The position numbers and the translations under genes were made by a program. A DNA stretch of 56,223 nt from a bacterium (GTDB lineage Bacteria > Patescibacteriota > Minisyncoccia > UBA6257 > 2-01-FULL-56-20), in contig JAKAUM010000003.1 in the NCBI GenBank assembly GCA_021827685.1, forward strand, positions 1 through 56,223, in the 5' to 3' direction. Positions within the stretch are counted from its first letter, which is position 1. Each line of letters opens with the position of its first letter. This document shows positions 48,862 through 56,223 of the stretch, piece after piece. The notes beneath the pieces are model-generated. The model was given only the letters and a program-made list of their open reading frames with translations, was not told the origin of the DNA and made no database searches.

Positions 48862-50082
48862 ATGAAAAGGATATATCTCGATTTTGCCGCCTCGACGCCG
48901 GTAGACCCCGAGGTGTTCGCCGCGATGGAGCCGTATTTCGCGAAAAAATTCGGCAATCCGGGGTCGCTTCACTCGTTCGGCCGGGAGGCGATTGCCGCCG
49001 TCGACCGCGCGCGGGAGACGGTCGCGCGGGCCGTCGGCGCCGATTTCAGGCAGATCGTTTTCACGTCGTCGGCCACGGAGGCGAATAGCCTCGCGCTCCG
49101 CGGCGCGGCGCGGAGGTTTCGGGAAGAACGGGGAGGCCGCGCCGCGCCGCGCCTCATCGTTTCGTCCGTGGAGCACGAATCGGTGCTCGAGACGGCGCGC
49201 GCCATGGAGCGCGAAGGAATCTCCGTGGCATACGCGCCGGTGGACGCCGCGGGCGCCGTGGACGCGGATTTTATAAAAAGGCATCTTGCTCCGGAAACAG
49301 CCCTCGTATCCGTCATGTACGGCCAGAACGAGACGGGAACGCTCGAACCGGTGCCGGAAATCGCGCGGATCGTGGCGGATTTCCGCCGCGCGGCCGCGCC
49401 GCCCCTCGCGCGGCCGCTTTTTCATACCGATGCCGCACAGGCGTTCCAGTTTTTCGACTGTTCCGCGGGGGCGCTCGGCGCGGATCTCGTTACGATTTCA
49501 TCCCAGAAGATCTACGGGCCGAAAGGGGCGGCGGCGCTTTTCGTAAAGGATCTTTCCGCGCTCGCGCCCGCCCTGGAGGGCGGCGGCCAGGAATTCGGCC
49601 TCCGTTCGGGAACGGAGAATGTTCCGGCCATCGTAGGGTTCGCGAAGGCGGTCGAGCTCGCCGTCGCCGCCCGCGAAAAAGAATCGGCGCGCCTCGCGCC
49701 GCTCGCCGCGCGCCTCGCGCAGGGGATCAGGACGCGCGTGCCGGGCGCCGAGATAAACGGCGCGGAGCCGGGCATAGAGGCGGGAGGAAGCGGCGGGCGG
49801 CGCCTGCCTCATATCGTGAATATATATTTTCCCGGACGCGCCGCGGACGAGCTCCTTACGAAGTTCGACCTTGCGGGACTCGCCGTTTCCTCGGGTTCCG
49901 CGTGCCGCGCCCGCGCGGCAGCGCCGTCCTACGTCATCGCGGCGCTTGCGAAAGCCGCGGGGTTCGGCGAAGTGCGGGCAAAGGACCGCGCGCGCGGGAG
50001 CATCCGTTTCAGCCTGGGGCGCGGAACGTCCGCGGATGAGATAGAAGAGGCGATCAAGCTTGTCGCGGAGGCCGCCGCGTGA
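48862..50082 (+). CDS. Cysteine desulfurase, IscS/NifS-like
   Basis: 406 aa PLP enzyme giving sulfur for Fe-S clusters and tRNA thiolation. N-terminal YLDFAASTPVDPEVFAAM, His105 over the cofactor (SVEHESV), PLP-binding Lys216 (SSQKIYGPKG), RSGTENVPAIVGFAKA and catalytic Cys348 (VSSGSACRARA). The insert before the catalytic loop (about 300-315, Gly-rich) is longer than in E. coli IscS. No iscU is adjacent. The Fe-S CysH-like protein at 12.2 kb is one possible client. Confidence 0.93.
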   Translation: MKRIYLDFAASTPVDPEVFAAMEPYFAKKFGNPGSLHSFGREAIAAVDRARETVARAVGADFRQIVFTSSATEANSLALRGAARRFREERGGRAAPRLIVSSVEHESVLETARAMEREGISVAYAPVDAAGAVDADFIKRHLAPETALVSVMYGQNETGTLEPVPEIARIVADFRRAAAPPLARPLFHTDAAQAFQFFDCSAGALGADLVTISSQKIYGPKGAAALFVKDLSALAPALEGGGQEFGLRSGTENVPAIVGFAKAVELAVAAREKESARLAPLAARLAQGIRTRVPGAEINGAEPGIEAGGSGGRRLPHIVNIYFPGRAADELLTKFDLAGLAVSSGSACRARAAAPSYVIAALAKAAGFGEVRAKDRARGSIRFSLGRGTSADEIEEAIKLVAEAAA

Positions 50083-50143
50083 ACCGCGCGGACGATGAAA
50101 CTTTTTTTCAAACGGCCTCGTATTATGTAATAATAGGAACCAT

Positions 50144-51511
50144 ATGGAACATCACGCCGTGGAGGAACACGCAGTGGCAGTGGAAGAGCGCGGGCCGTCC
50201 GCCCGAAAGAAAACGCGCAAGGGGAAGGTGGCCGCCGTCACGCTTGTCGCGCTCGTCGCCGGGGTTTTTCTCGGGTTCGCGGCAAGCGCGCCGCGCGCGC
50301 ACGCGAATGCAGTGAGCGATTTTTTCAACAACCTCTTGGCGCCGCTCGGCCTCGGCGGCAATTCGTCGGGGACGTCTCAGGGCGCGTCCGCGCCGGCCGC
50401 CGGTTCTTCGTCCGTGCCGCTCTATGAGCCCGCGCAGAGTTACGAGCAGGCGGTCGTGGACGCGGTGAAGCAGGCCGCGCCGGCGGTCGTCTCCATCGTT
50501 ATTTCGAAGGAGGTGCCGGTCGTGAGCCAGTGCCCGTACAACCCTTTCAGCAGTTTGCCGCCGGGATTCCAGCAGTTCCTCGGCAATGGCGGGAGTGCTC
50601 CGCAATTCACCGAGCCGTGCAGTACCGGACGCACCCAGCTCCAGCAGGTAGGCGGCGGCTCCGGCTTCATTATTTCCTCGAACGGCCTCATTCTCACGAA
50701 CAAGCACGTCGTTTCAGACCCGTCCGCGTCGTACACCGTGATACTGAATAACGGGGCGAAGTACAAGGCGACCGTGCTCGCGCGCGATCCGATGCAGGAT
50801 ATCGCGGTCGTGAAGATAGATGCGTCCAACCTGCCTACGGTCACGCTGGGCGACTCGAGCGGGCTTGAACTCGGCCAGACGGCGATCGCGATCGGAAACG
50901 CGCTCGGCCAGTTTTCCAACACGGTGTCCGTGGGGGTCATTTCGGGCCTCCAGCGCACCGTAACGGCAACCGGGCCGGTGAGCGGCGGCGAGGAGACGAT
51001 CCGCGGCGTTATCCAGACGGATGCCGCGATCAACCCGGGGAACTCCGGCGGCCCGCTCCTTAATCTCCGCGGGCAGGTGATCGGCATTAATACGGCGGTC
51101 GCCTCGGGCGCGCAGAACATAGGGTTCGCGATGCCGATCAATCAGGCGAAGAACGACATCTCTTCCGTCGAGGCGACGGGGAAGATAGAGGTGCCGTATC
51201 TCGGAGTGCGGTACCTGATGGTCACGCCCTCGCTCGCGAAGAGCCAGGGCCTGGCCGTGGACTACGGCGCGCTCGTTCGCGGCGACGCGCAGGGCCCGGC
51301 CGTCATGCCCGGGTCGCCCGCCGCGAAAGCCGGGCTCCGCGCGGAGGATATCATCATTTCCGTGGACGGCCAGAAGATCGATCAAAACCACGATCTCGGA
51401 GAAGTCATTGGCGCCTATGCCGTAGGCCAGACGGTGAATCTGGAAGTGGAGCGCAACGGGAAGCAGATCCCGCTCTCTGCGACGCTCATTAACAGGCCTG
51501 CGGGGGCCTGA
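50144..51511 (+). CDS. htrA: HtrA/DegP-like serine protease with PDZ domain
   Basis: 455 aa. Cytoplasmic N-terminus (1-28), membrane anchor (about 29-49), Ser/Gly linker, trypsin-like domain with His188 (TNKHVV), Asp219 (QDIAVVKID) and Ser301 (NPGNSGGPLL), then one PDZ domain (PYLGVRYLM; GSPAAKAGLRAEDIIISVDG). An insert between the anchor and the catalytic His (about 125-165) holds two Cys. Quality control outside the membrane. Lies directly before clpB in a proteostasis block. Confidence 0.95.
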   Translation: MEHHAVEEHAVAVEERGPSARKKTRKGKVAAVTLVALVAGVFLGFAASAPRAHANAVSDFFNNLLAPLGLGGNSSGTSQGASAPAAGSSSVPLYEPAQSYEQAVVDAVKQAAPAVVSIVISKEVPVVSQCPYNPFSSLPPGFQQFLGNGGSAPQFTEPCSTGRTQLQQVGGGSGFIISSNGLILTNKHVVSDPSASYTVILNNGAKYKATVLARDPMQDIAVVKIDASNLPTVTLGDSSGLELGQTAIAIGNALGQFSNTVSVGVISGLQRTVTATGPVSGGEETIRGVIQTDAAINPGNSGGPLLNLRGQVIGINTAVASGAQNIGFAMPINQAKNDISSVEATGKIEVPYLGVRYLMVTPSLAKSQGLAVDYGALVRGDAQGPAVMPGSPAAKAGLRAEDIIISVDGQKIDQNHDLGEVIGAYAVGQTVNLEVERNGKQIPLSATLINRPAGA

Positions 51512-51552
51512 GCAGGTTGCGCCTTCGCCGCTTGCCCGCAGGCGGCACCCTA

Positions 51553-51579
51553 TTAGCAATCTCATGCCGAGATTGACAA
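51553..51579. promoter_or_regulatory. CIRCE-like operator upstream of clpB
   Basis: TTAGCAATC (51553-51561), 9-nt spacer, GATTGACAA (51571-51579). Compared with the HrcA operator TTAGCACTC-N9-GAGTGCTAA the left arm matches 8 of 9 and the right arm 6 of 9, and the arms are 7 of 9 complementary. It covers the -35 box of the clpB promoter. No hrcA is in the window. Confidence 0.6.
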
Positions 51580-51600
51580 TGGAAGCCCCCGCCCTATAAT
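51573..51600 (+). promoter_or_regulatory. clpB promoter
   Basis: TTGACA (51573-51578), 16-nt spacer, TATAAT (51595-51600), then 15 nt to the ATG, giving a leader of about 8 nt with no ribosome site. Confidence 0.8.
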
Positions 51601-51615
51601 AAAAACAATACCTAA

Positions 51616-54318
51616 ATGCCAAATTTCCACCGTTTTACGATAAAGGCTCAGGAGGCCCTGCAGAACGCCCAGGAGCTCGCGGCGAAAAAGAACCACGGCG
51701 AGCTCCGCGGGCTTCACCTCCTCGCCGCGCTTCTCGAGGACGGGCAGTCGCTCGTGGTTCCGGTGCTCGAGCGCTGCGGCGTGAACATCGAAAAATTGGA
51801 CGACCAGGTTGATCTCGAGCTCGACCGCATTCCGCCGATCCTCGCGAACTCGACGGTGGGCCAGCTTTATCTTTCCCAGGAGCTCCTTAAGGCGCTCGAC
51901 CAGTCGGCGAAAATCGCGATGCAGCAGAAAGACGAATTCGTCTCCTGCGAACACCTCCTGCTCGCTCTCCTCGAAGTTCCGGGCGGCGCGAAGAGCGTGC
52001 TTGAGAAGTTCGGCGTGAAGCGCGAGCAGGCGTTCCGGATACTCGCCCAGCTCCGCGGCTCCGTGCGCGTGACGGACGAAACTCCGGAGAGCAAATTCCA
52101 GGTACTCGAGAAATATGCCATCAACGTAAGCGAAAAAGCGAAGGCGGGCCAGCTCGATCCCGTGATCGGCCGCGAGGAGGAACTGCGCCGGCTTATGCAG
52201 GTGCTCTCGCGCCGCACGAAGAACAACCCCTGCCTTATCGGCGAGCCGGGCGTGGGGAAGACGGCCATCGTCGAAGGCCTCGCCCAGCGCATTATCGCGG
52301 GCGACGTGCCCGAGCCGCTCAAGGGCAAGCAGGTGCTAATGCTCGACCTTGGATCCCTTATCGCGGGCACGAAGTTCCGCGGCGAGTTCGAAGACCGCCT
52401 GAAGGCGTTCGTGAAGGAGATAAAGAACGCGGCGGGCCAGATCATCCTCTTTATAGACGAGATTCACACGATCGTCGGCGCCGGCGCCGCCGAGGGCGCA
52501 ATCGACGCGTCCAATCTCCTGAAACCGGCCCTCGCCCGCGGCGAGCTCCACGCGATAGGCGCGACGACCATCCGCGAATACCAGAAATACATCGAAAAGG
52601 ACGCGGCGCTCGAGCGGCGCTTCCAGCCGATCATGGTGGAAGAGCCTTCCATAGAGGATTCCATCGCCATCCTGCGCGGCTTAAAAGAAAAATATGAGAT
52701 GCACCACGGGATGCGCATCAGCGACGAGGCCATCGTGGAAGCCGTGAACCTCGCGGCGCGCTATATCACCGACCGCTTCCTCCCCGACAAGGCGGTTGAC
52801 CTGATAGACGAAGCGGCCGCCGCGCGGCGGCTGGAATCGGAGAGCTTGCCGAAGGAGATCGACGGCATCCGGCGTTCCGTCACGCGCCTCGAAGTGGAGC
52901 GGCAGGCGCTCGTGAAAGAGGGAGCCGCGAAGATGAACGCGCGCGTGAAAGAGATAGAAAAGGAAATCGCGAAGCTGAAGGAACAGAACGACGAGCTCTC
53001 CGCGAAATGGCACTCGGAGAAAATAAAGTTCGAAACGCTCCACCAGCTCCGGCAGAAGGTGGAAAACTTGAAGCGGGAAGCCGAGGTGTCCGAACGGGAA
53101 GGGAATCTTGAGCGCATGGCTCAGATCATGTACGGAGAGCTTCCCGAGGCGGAGAAAGCATTCCAGGTATTCGAAAGGAAGAATTTCGGAGGCCCCGCGG
53201 CGCCGTCGGACCGGCCGGCGGCGGCTCCGCGCGGCCGCCGTAAAAAGGCGCCCGCGGCAGGTTCCGCATCCGGCGCCGCAGGGCGCTTCCTTAAGGAATC
53301 CGTGGACAAGGAGGACGTCGCGGCAGTCGTTTCCGTCTGGACGGGGATCCCGCTGAAGCGGATGCTCGAGACCGAAATGGAGAAGCTTACGAAGATAGAA
53401 GACGTGCTCCGCGGGCGCGTCGTGGGGCAGGACGAGGCGATTTCGGCGGTGGCGTCGGCGCTCCGCCGCGCGCGCGCCGGCCTTTCGGATGAAAACCGGC
53501 CGATCGGATCGTTCATGTTCCTCGGCCCCACAGGCGTAGGGAAAACGGAGCTTGCGCGCACGCTCGCCGAATTCATGTTCAATGACGAAAAGGCGCTCGT
53601 GCGGATCGACATGTCGGAATATATGGAGCGGCACGCGACGGCGCGCCTCATCGGCTCGCCGCCCGGCTACGTCGGCCACGAGGAAGGGGGCCAGCTTACG
53701 GAAACCGTGCGCCACCGCCCTTACAGCCTGATCCTCTTCGATGAGATAGAAAAAGCCCACCCGGAGGTGTTCAACGTCCTTTTGCAGATCCTGGACAACG
53801 GGCGCCTGACCGACGGCAAGGGGAAAACCGTGAATTTCAAGAATACGATTGTCATCATGACCTCGAACGTGGGGAGCGAGCACCTGAAGGCGATGTCCCG
53901 CATCGGCTTCAATGCGGAAGGCGCTTCGGCGGCTGCGGCAGAAGAGGGCGACTATCGCGACAAGGTGATGGAGGCGCTGAAGCACCAATTCCGCCCGGAG
54001 TTCCTGAACCGCATCGACGATATCGTGGTCTTCAATCCGCTTCACCGCGAAGAAATCAAGAAGATCGTGGATATCCAGGTCGCGCTCGTCGAAAAACAGC
54101 TTGCCGGGCGGAATATCAAGCTGGAAATAGACGGCCCGGCCCGCGATTACCTTGCCCGCGAGGGTTTCAGCGCGGAATTCGGCGCGCGTCCCTTGAAACG
54201 GCTCATTCAGAAAGTTATCCTTGATAAGCTGGCCGACAGGATCATCCGCGGCCAATTCAAGGATGGCGGAAAAGTTAAAGTCAATTTCAAGGCAGATTCA
54301 CTGGTCTTCACTTCTTAG
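51616..54318 (+). CDS. clpB: ClpB-type AAA+ disaggregase with a ClpC-like IGF loop
   Basis: 900 aa. Clp-N repeats (1-145), AAA-1 with Walker A GEPGVGKT and [12 protein letters not shown], a ClpB-type coiled-coil middle domain (about 405-525: [31 protein letters not shown]), a basic Pro/Ala linker (526-556), AAA-2 with Walker A GPTGVGKT, and the C-terminal domain. Between SNVGSEHL and [12 protein letters not shown] lies an insert with Ile763-Gly-Phe, like the ClpP-docking loop of ClpC and absent from ordinary ClpB. So it may both disaggregate and feed a protease. Confidence 0.93.
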   Translation: MPNFHRFTIKAQEALQNAQELAAKKNHGELRGLHLLAALLEDGQSLVVPVLERCGVNIEKLDDQVDLELDRIPPILANSTVGQLYLSQELLKALDQSAKIAMQQKDEFVSCEHLLLALLEVPGGAKSVLEKFGVKREQAFRILAQLRGSVRVTDETPESKFQVLEKYAINVSEKAKAGQLDPVIGREEELRRLMQVLSRRTKNNPCLIGEPGVGKTAIVEGLAQRIIAGDVPEPLKGKQVLMLDLGSLIAGTKFRGEFEDRLKAFVKEIKNAAGQIILFIDEIHTIVGAGAAEGAIDASNLLKPALARGELHAIGATTIREYQKYIEKDAALERRFQPIMVEEPSIEDSIAILRGLKEKYEMHHGMRISDEAIVEAVNLAARYITDRFLPDKAVDLIDEAAAARRLESESLPKEIDGIRRSVTRLEVERQALVKEGAAKMNARVKEIEKEIAKLKEQNDELSAKWHSEKIKFETLHQLRQKVENLKREAEVSEREGNLERMAQIMYGELPEAEKAFQVFERKNFGGPAAPSDRPAAAPRGRRKKAPAAGSASGAAGRFLKESVDKEDVAAVVSVWTGIPLKRMLETEMEKLTKIEDVLRGRVVGQDEAISAVASALRRARAGLSDENRPIGSFMFLGPTGVGKTELARTLAEFMFNDEKALVRIDMSEYMERHATARLIGSPPGYVGHEEGGQLTETVRHRPYSLILFDEIEKAHPEVFNVLLQILDNGRLTDGKGKTVNFKNTIVIMTSNVGSEHLKAMSRIGFNAEGASAAAAEEGDYRDKVMEALKHQFRPEFLNRIDDIVVFNPLHREEIKKIVDIQVALVEKQLAGRNIKLEIDGPARDYLAREGFSAEFGARPLKRLIQKVILDKLADRIIRGQFKDGGKVKVNFKADSLVFTS

Positions 54319-55012
54319 GGCGGCCGTTTTTAGCGCCGCCTGGCTTTTCCTCCCGTTTTGGGCGTTTGTCATCGTCGCCCTCTACCTCTATTTCGTGCCA
54401 TGGTTCGGGCCAGGGCGGCTTTTCGTCCCGTTCGCCGCCCTGCTTATCCTTGCATATATCGAGCCGGCGGCGCCGGACGCCGCGGGATTCTGGTCCGCCA
54501 TCGTATTCGGGGCGGTGTTCTACTGCATCCTCCTCGTAAAAGACCTTTTAGTCCTGGACCGCCGCGCCTTTTACGAAGCAATCATTTTCGCGCTTGCCCT
54601 GTTCCTCCTCCGCGATTTCTACCGCGGCTTCGATACGGGTGTCGGCGGCCCGGATGGGGGATGGGGACTATTCATGGCATTTTTCGCGGCGGGCGCGATC
54701 GCGCTCCTTATTAAGAGCTTTTTTGCCTCATTGGGGGAAGAGGGCGCCGGCGCCTCGCCGCACCGCCGCATGATCCACTGGCTGTTTTTCCTCATCCTTG
54801 TCCAACTCTGCGTCGCGGGGCTTTTCCTCCCGCTCGATTTCACTTACCAGTCAATAGCCGTTTTTCTTATAGCGGCGCCCCTTATAGACCTTACGGCGGA
54901 ATATCTCGTATCCGGCGGCGGCGGCCCTTCCCGGAATAAAGTTGCGGGCACCGCAGGCGTCGTCGCGATATTGTTCGTCTTTATCCTTTCGTCCGCGCAT
55001 TGGGGCCTGTAA
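54263..55012 (+). CDS. Multi-span membrane protein of unknown function
   Basis: 249 aa with about seven hydrophobic segments (for example AAVFSAAWLFLPFWAFVIVA and WLFFLILVQLCVAGLFLPL). No family recognised. The ATG at 54263 starts 56 nt inside the end of clpB in another frame; an earlier Met (54221) is less likely. Position suggests co-transcription with clpB. Confidence 0.7.
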   Translation: MAEKLKSISRQIHWSSLLRAAVFSAAWLFLPFWAFVIVALYLYFVPWFGPGRLFVPFAALLILAYIEPAAPDAAGFWSAIVFGAVFYCILLVKDLLVLDRRAFYEAIIFALALFLLRDFYRGFDTGVGGPDGGWGLFMAFFAAGAIALLIKSFFASLGEEGAGASPHRRMIHWLFFLILVQLCVAGLFLPLDFTYQSIAVFLIAAPLIDLTAEYLVSGGGGPSRNKVAGTAGVVAILFVFILSSAHWGL

Positions 55013-55050
55013 GCTTGCCTTTTCCGGATTGCCGGATTATCCTTTTCCGC

Positions 55051-55791
55051 ATGCGTGAAAACGGCAATCAATCCAGCAACGGGGTCCTCACGAAGGCCTA
55101 CGAAATAAGCTATGCCGCTTTCCGGATCGCTTCGCGGACGGGAAGCGTCGCGCTCCGCGAACATCTCGAGCGGCAGGCGCTTTCGCTTCTGGATGCCGCT
55201 ACGGTGGAAAACTATGGCTGGATCAATATCGTTTCCCGCGCGATCGGATATCTTATAAGGTTCGGCGGCGACGTCGGACTGGTCAATGAGGAGAATAAGG
55301 AGACCATCCTCCGCGAACTCGCCGAGCTGGATGCCCGCGTCGCTGGCACGGAAAAACCGGCCGTCATCGAGCCCGTTCCGCTTGATGATATTTTTTCCGG
55401 ACAGGAGCCGCTTTTTCGAAATGAATTGATAAGGAAGGCGAGACCGGCAATCCGGCAAACCGAACGGAAAGAGGATCGGGATTCGGAACAATTGCGCGAG
55501 CGAGAGAGAGAATCCGCCGACCCGTCCATAAGGCAAGAGACGATATTTAATATAATTCGGCAATCCGGCAATTGCCGCCTCCGCGATCTTACTGCCGCAT
55601 TGCCGGATTATAGCGAGCGTACTCTGCGCTATGACCTTGAGACGCTCTCGTTGCAGGGGCTGGTTGAAAGAATCGGCAACGGAGGCCCTGCCGTTTTCTA
55701 TAGAATCCGGCAGACCGCGGCAAACAGTCCCGCCGATATTGCCGCGGAAGGTTCCATTTCGGAAGGAGCCGTTCCCCGGGGATCCGTATAA
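55051..55791 (+). CDS. Winged-helix DNA-binding protein (DeoR-like HTH)
   Basis: 246 aa. Residues 1-95 form a helical region of unknown type; 100-160 are charged and probably flexible; about 163-220 is a winged helix: RQETIFNIIRQSGNCRLRDL, YSERTLRYDLETLSLQGLVE, wing AVFYRI, as in DeoR-type regulators. Possible regulator of the proteostasis block upstream, by position only. An in-frame TTG (55000) is an alternative start. Ends in a Ser/Ala-rich tail. Confidence 0.75.
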   Translation: MRENGNQSSNGVLTKAYEISYAAFRIASRTGSVALREHLERQALSLLDAATVENYGWINIVSRAIGYLIRFGGDVGLVNEENKETILRELAELDARVAGTEKPAVIEPVPLDDIFSGQEPLFRNELIRKARPAIRQTERKEDRDSEQLRERERESADPSIRQETIFNIIRQSGNCRLRDLTAALPDYSERTLRYDLETLSLQGLVERIGNGGPAVFYRIRQTAANSPADIAAEGSISEGAVPRGSV

Positions 55792-55846
55792 GATTTCCAC
55801 AGGATTGCGGGCTTCTTACGGGGTAACCTTTTTTTTCGACTTGCGT

Positions 55847-55852
55847 TATAAT
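55847..55852 (+). promoter_or_regulatory. -10 box of a candidate non-coding RNA
   Basis: TATAAT, with a weak TAACCT at the -35 spacing. Predicted start near 55859. Confidence 0.6.
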
Positions 55853-55858
55853 TACCGC

Positions 55859-55990
55859 ATAGGTTCTGGTGTGAGGCTGGAACCGCTGAAGAGCGTAAAG
55901 CCGGGAAAGCCGGCACAAAGCGCCTCCGGATGAGATCCGAGGGCGCGGAGATGATGAAATCCAGCCTCGCCCAAAGCGAGCGTTTTCTTT
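55859..55990 (+). ncRNA. Candidate structured RNA with terminator
   Basis: No known RNA family recognised. From a TATAAT promoter the transcript would hold a closing stem GAGGCTGGA (55873-55881) with TCCAGCCTC (55960-55968) enclosing three hairpins: CGCT/AGCG (55884-55895), GCCGG/CCGGC (55900-55914) and a long one GCGCC-TC-CGGAT with ATCCG-AG-GGCGC (55920-55946). Then a short stem CTCGC/GCGAG (55966-55980) and CGTTTTCTTTT act as terminator. The terminator's left arm shares CTC with the closing stem, so the two compete, as in riboswitches or attenuators. No ORF fits the stretch. Confidence 0.55.
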
Positions 55991-56223
55991 TATAAAAGAT
56001 AAAGACCCCGCGGCTTCTTCATTCTTCCTGCCGCCGCCTCCTCACAGCGGCTGCGGACAAGGGTGGAGAGACAGCGGTCCCTAAAAAAGTATTGCAACCA
56101 AAAGGTCGACGGCCCACGGCTCCATAACGGATCCAAAGGTCGATACCTCAAATAAACATTGTCGAAAACATAACTCATATAAATGTCTAGCAAAAAATTG
56201 GTTTCTGTGGTTCTCACGGTTTC
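55990..56223 (-). other. Unassigned end of window with a doubtful minus-strand ORF
   Basis: An open frame runs on the minus strand from about 56217 to 55990 (up to 75 aa; a second ATG at 56178 gives MSYVFDNVYLRYRPLD). It has no ribosome site, an irregular composition and ends in the RNA terminator, so it is not called a gene. Nothing else was recognised here. Confidence 0.25.

Noticed and set aside
55859-55990. RNase P RNA, SRP RNA, tmRNA, 6S RNA or a known riboswitch
   Set aside because: The conserved cores (for example GAGGAAAGTCC of RNase P, the GGAAG/AGCAG loop of SRP RNA, the tRNA-like end of tmRNA, TPP or cobalamin boxes) are not present. It was kept as unclassified.
55990-56217. 75-aa minus-strand ORF at the window end
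   Set aside because: No ribosome site or promoter at a useful distance, odd composition, and it ends inside the RNA terminator.
1-56223. CRISPR arrays, insertion sequences, inteins or rRNA
   Set aside because: No regularly spaced repeats, no transposase motifs, no intein insertions in RecA, GyrA, FtsK or ClpB, and no rRNA sequence were found by reading.

Overview
The window looks like a chromosomal segment of a Candidate Phyla Radiation bacterium (Patescibacteria, most likely a GC-rich Parcubacteria lineage). The lineage is inferred from gene content, not from a marker-gene search. Supporting signs are very tight gene packing, many small secreted or membrane-anchored proteins of no known family, a row of VirB2/TrbC-like pilin genes, TrmB and CYTH proteins, tRNA genes without encoded CCA, and universal housekeeping genes (gyrA, recA, ftsK, ftsH, rpsA, rpsO, pnp, clpB, iscS-like) mixed with orphan enzymes. 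No rRNA, CRISPR array, transposase or prophage was seen.

Layout. 1-4.1 kb: tRNA-Gly, a membrane-anchored protein, tRNA-Ile(UAU), CobO, FtsH, DedA and tRNA-His. 4.2-8.7 kb: an AT-richer accessory stretch of unknown proteins with strong Shine-Dalgarno sites and their own terminators, a TrmB regulator facing a signal-peptide protein that resembles a beta-barrel, and a 69-bp repeat in two copies. 8.8-12.9 kb: HIT-CYTH-Nudix operon, a Cys-rich repeat protein and an APS-reductase-type CysH. 13-19.5 kb: DoxX and PH-domain genes, then a thymidylate and one-carbon module (DHFR, ThyA, Dcd, GlyA, FolD). 19.7-23.7 kb: an HNH-like protein, a two-component system and an AT-rich protein with a weak likeness to isonitrile synthases. 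23.8-28.6 kb: four tRNA/RNA elements, S1, a degenerate MBL-fold protein and GyrA. 28.6-34.3 kb: solute-binding protein and pilin array. 34.4-38.4 kb: tRNA-Leu, tRNA-Lys, small secreted proteins, PAP2 and a Xer recombinase. 38.5-50 kb: S15-NYN-PNPase, RecA, RodZ-like/FtsK, HAD, YkuK-like, exonuclease and cysteine desulfurase. 50-55.8 kb: HtrA, ClpB, a membrane protein and a winged-helix protein. 55.85-56 kb: a candidate structured non-coding RNA.

Two themes stand out. First, about twenty genes have a TANAAT-type -10 box only 6-10 nt before the start codon, which puts the predicted transcription start on or just before the ATG. Leaderless mRNA therefore appears to be the normal mode for first genes here, while the accessory genes at 5.5-8.6 kb and 35.2-36.3 kb instead have long leaders with strong Shine-Dalgarno sites. 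Second, tRNA genes abut protein genes with zero or negative spacing, including a tRNA-Phe whose first base is the last base of the rpsA stop codon.

The genes form several working groups: DNA topology, repair and segregation (GyrA, RecA, FtsK, Xer); RNA turnover (S15, NYN, PNPase); proteostasis (FtsH, HtrA, ClpB with a CIRCE-like operator); dTMP supply (DHFR, ThyA, Dcd, GlyA, FolD); and a cell-surface array (pilins, solute-binding protein, M15-like peptidase fusion, Cys-rich repeat protein) that may serve contact with a host cell or uptake of DNA or nutrients.
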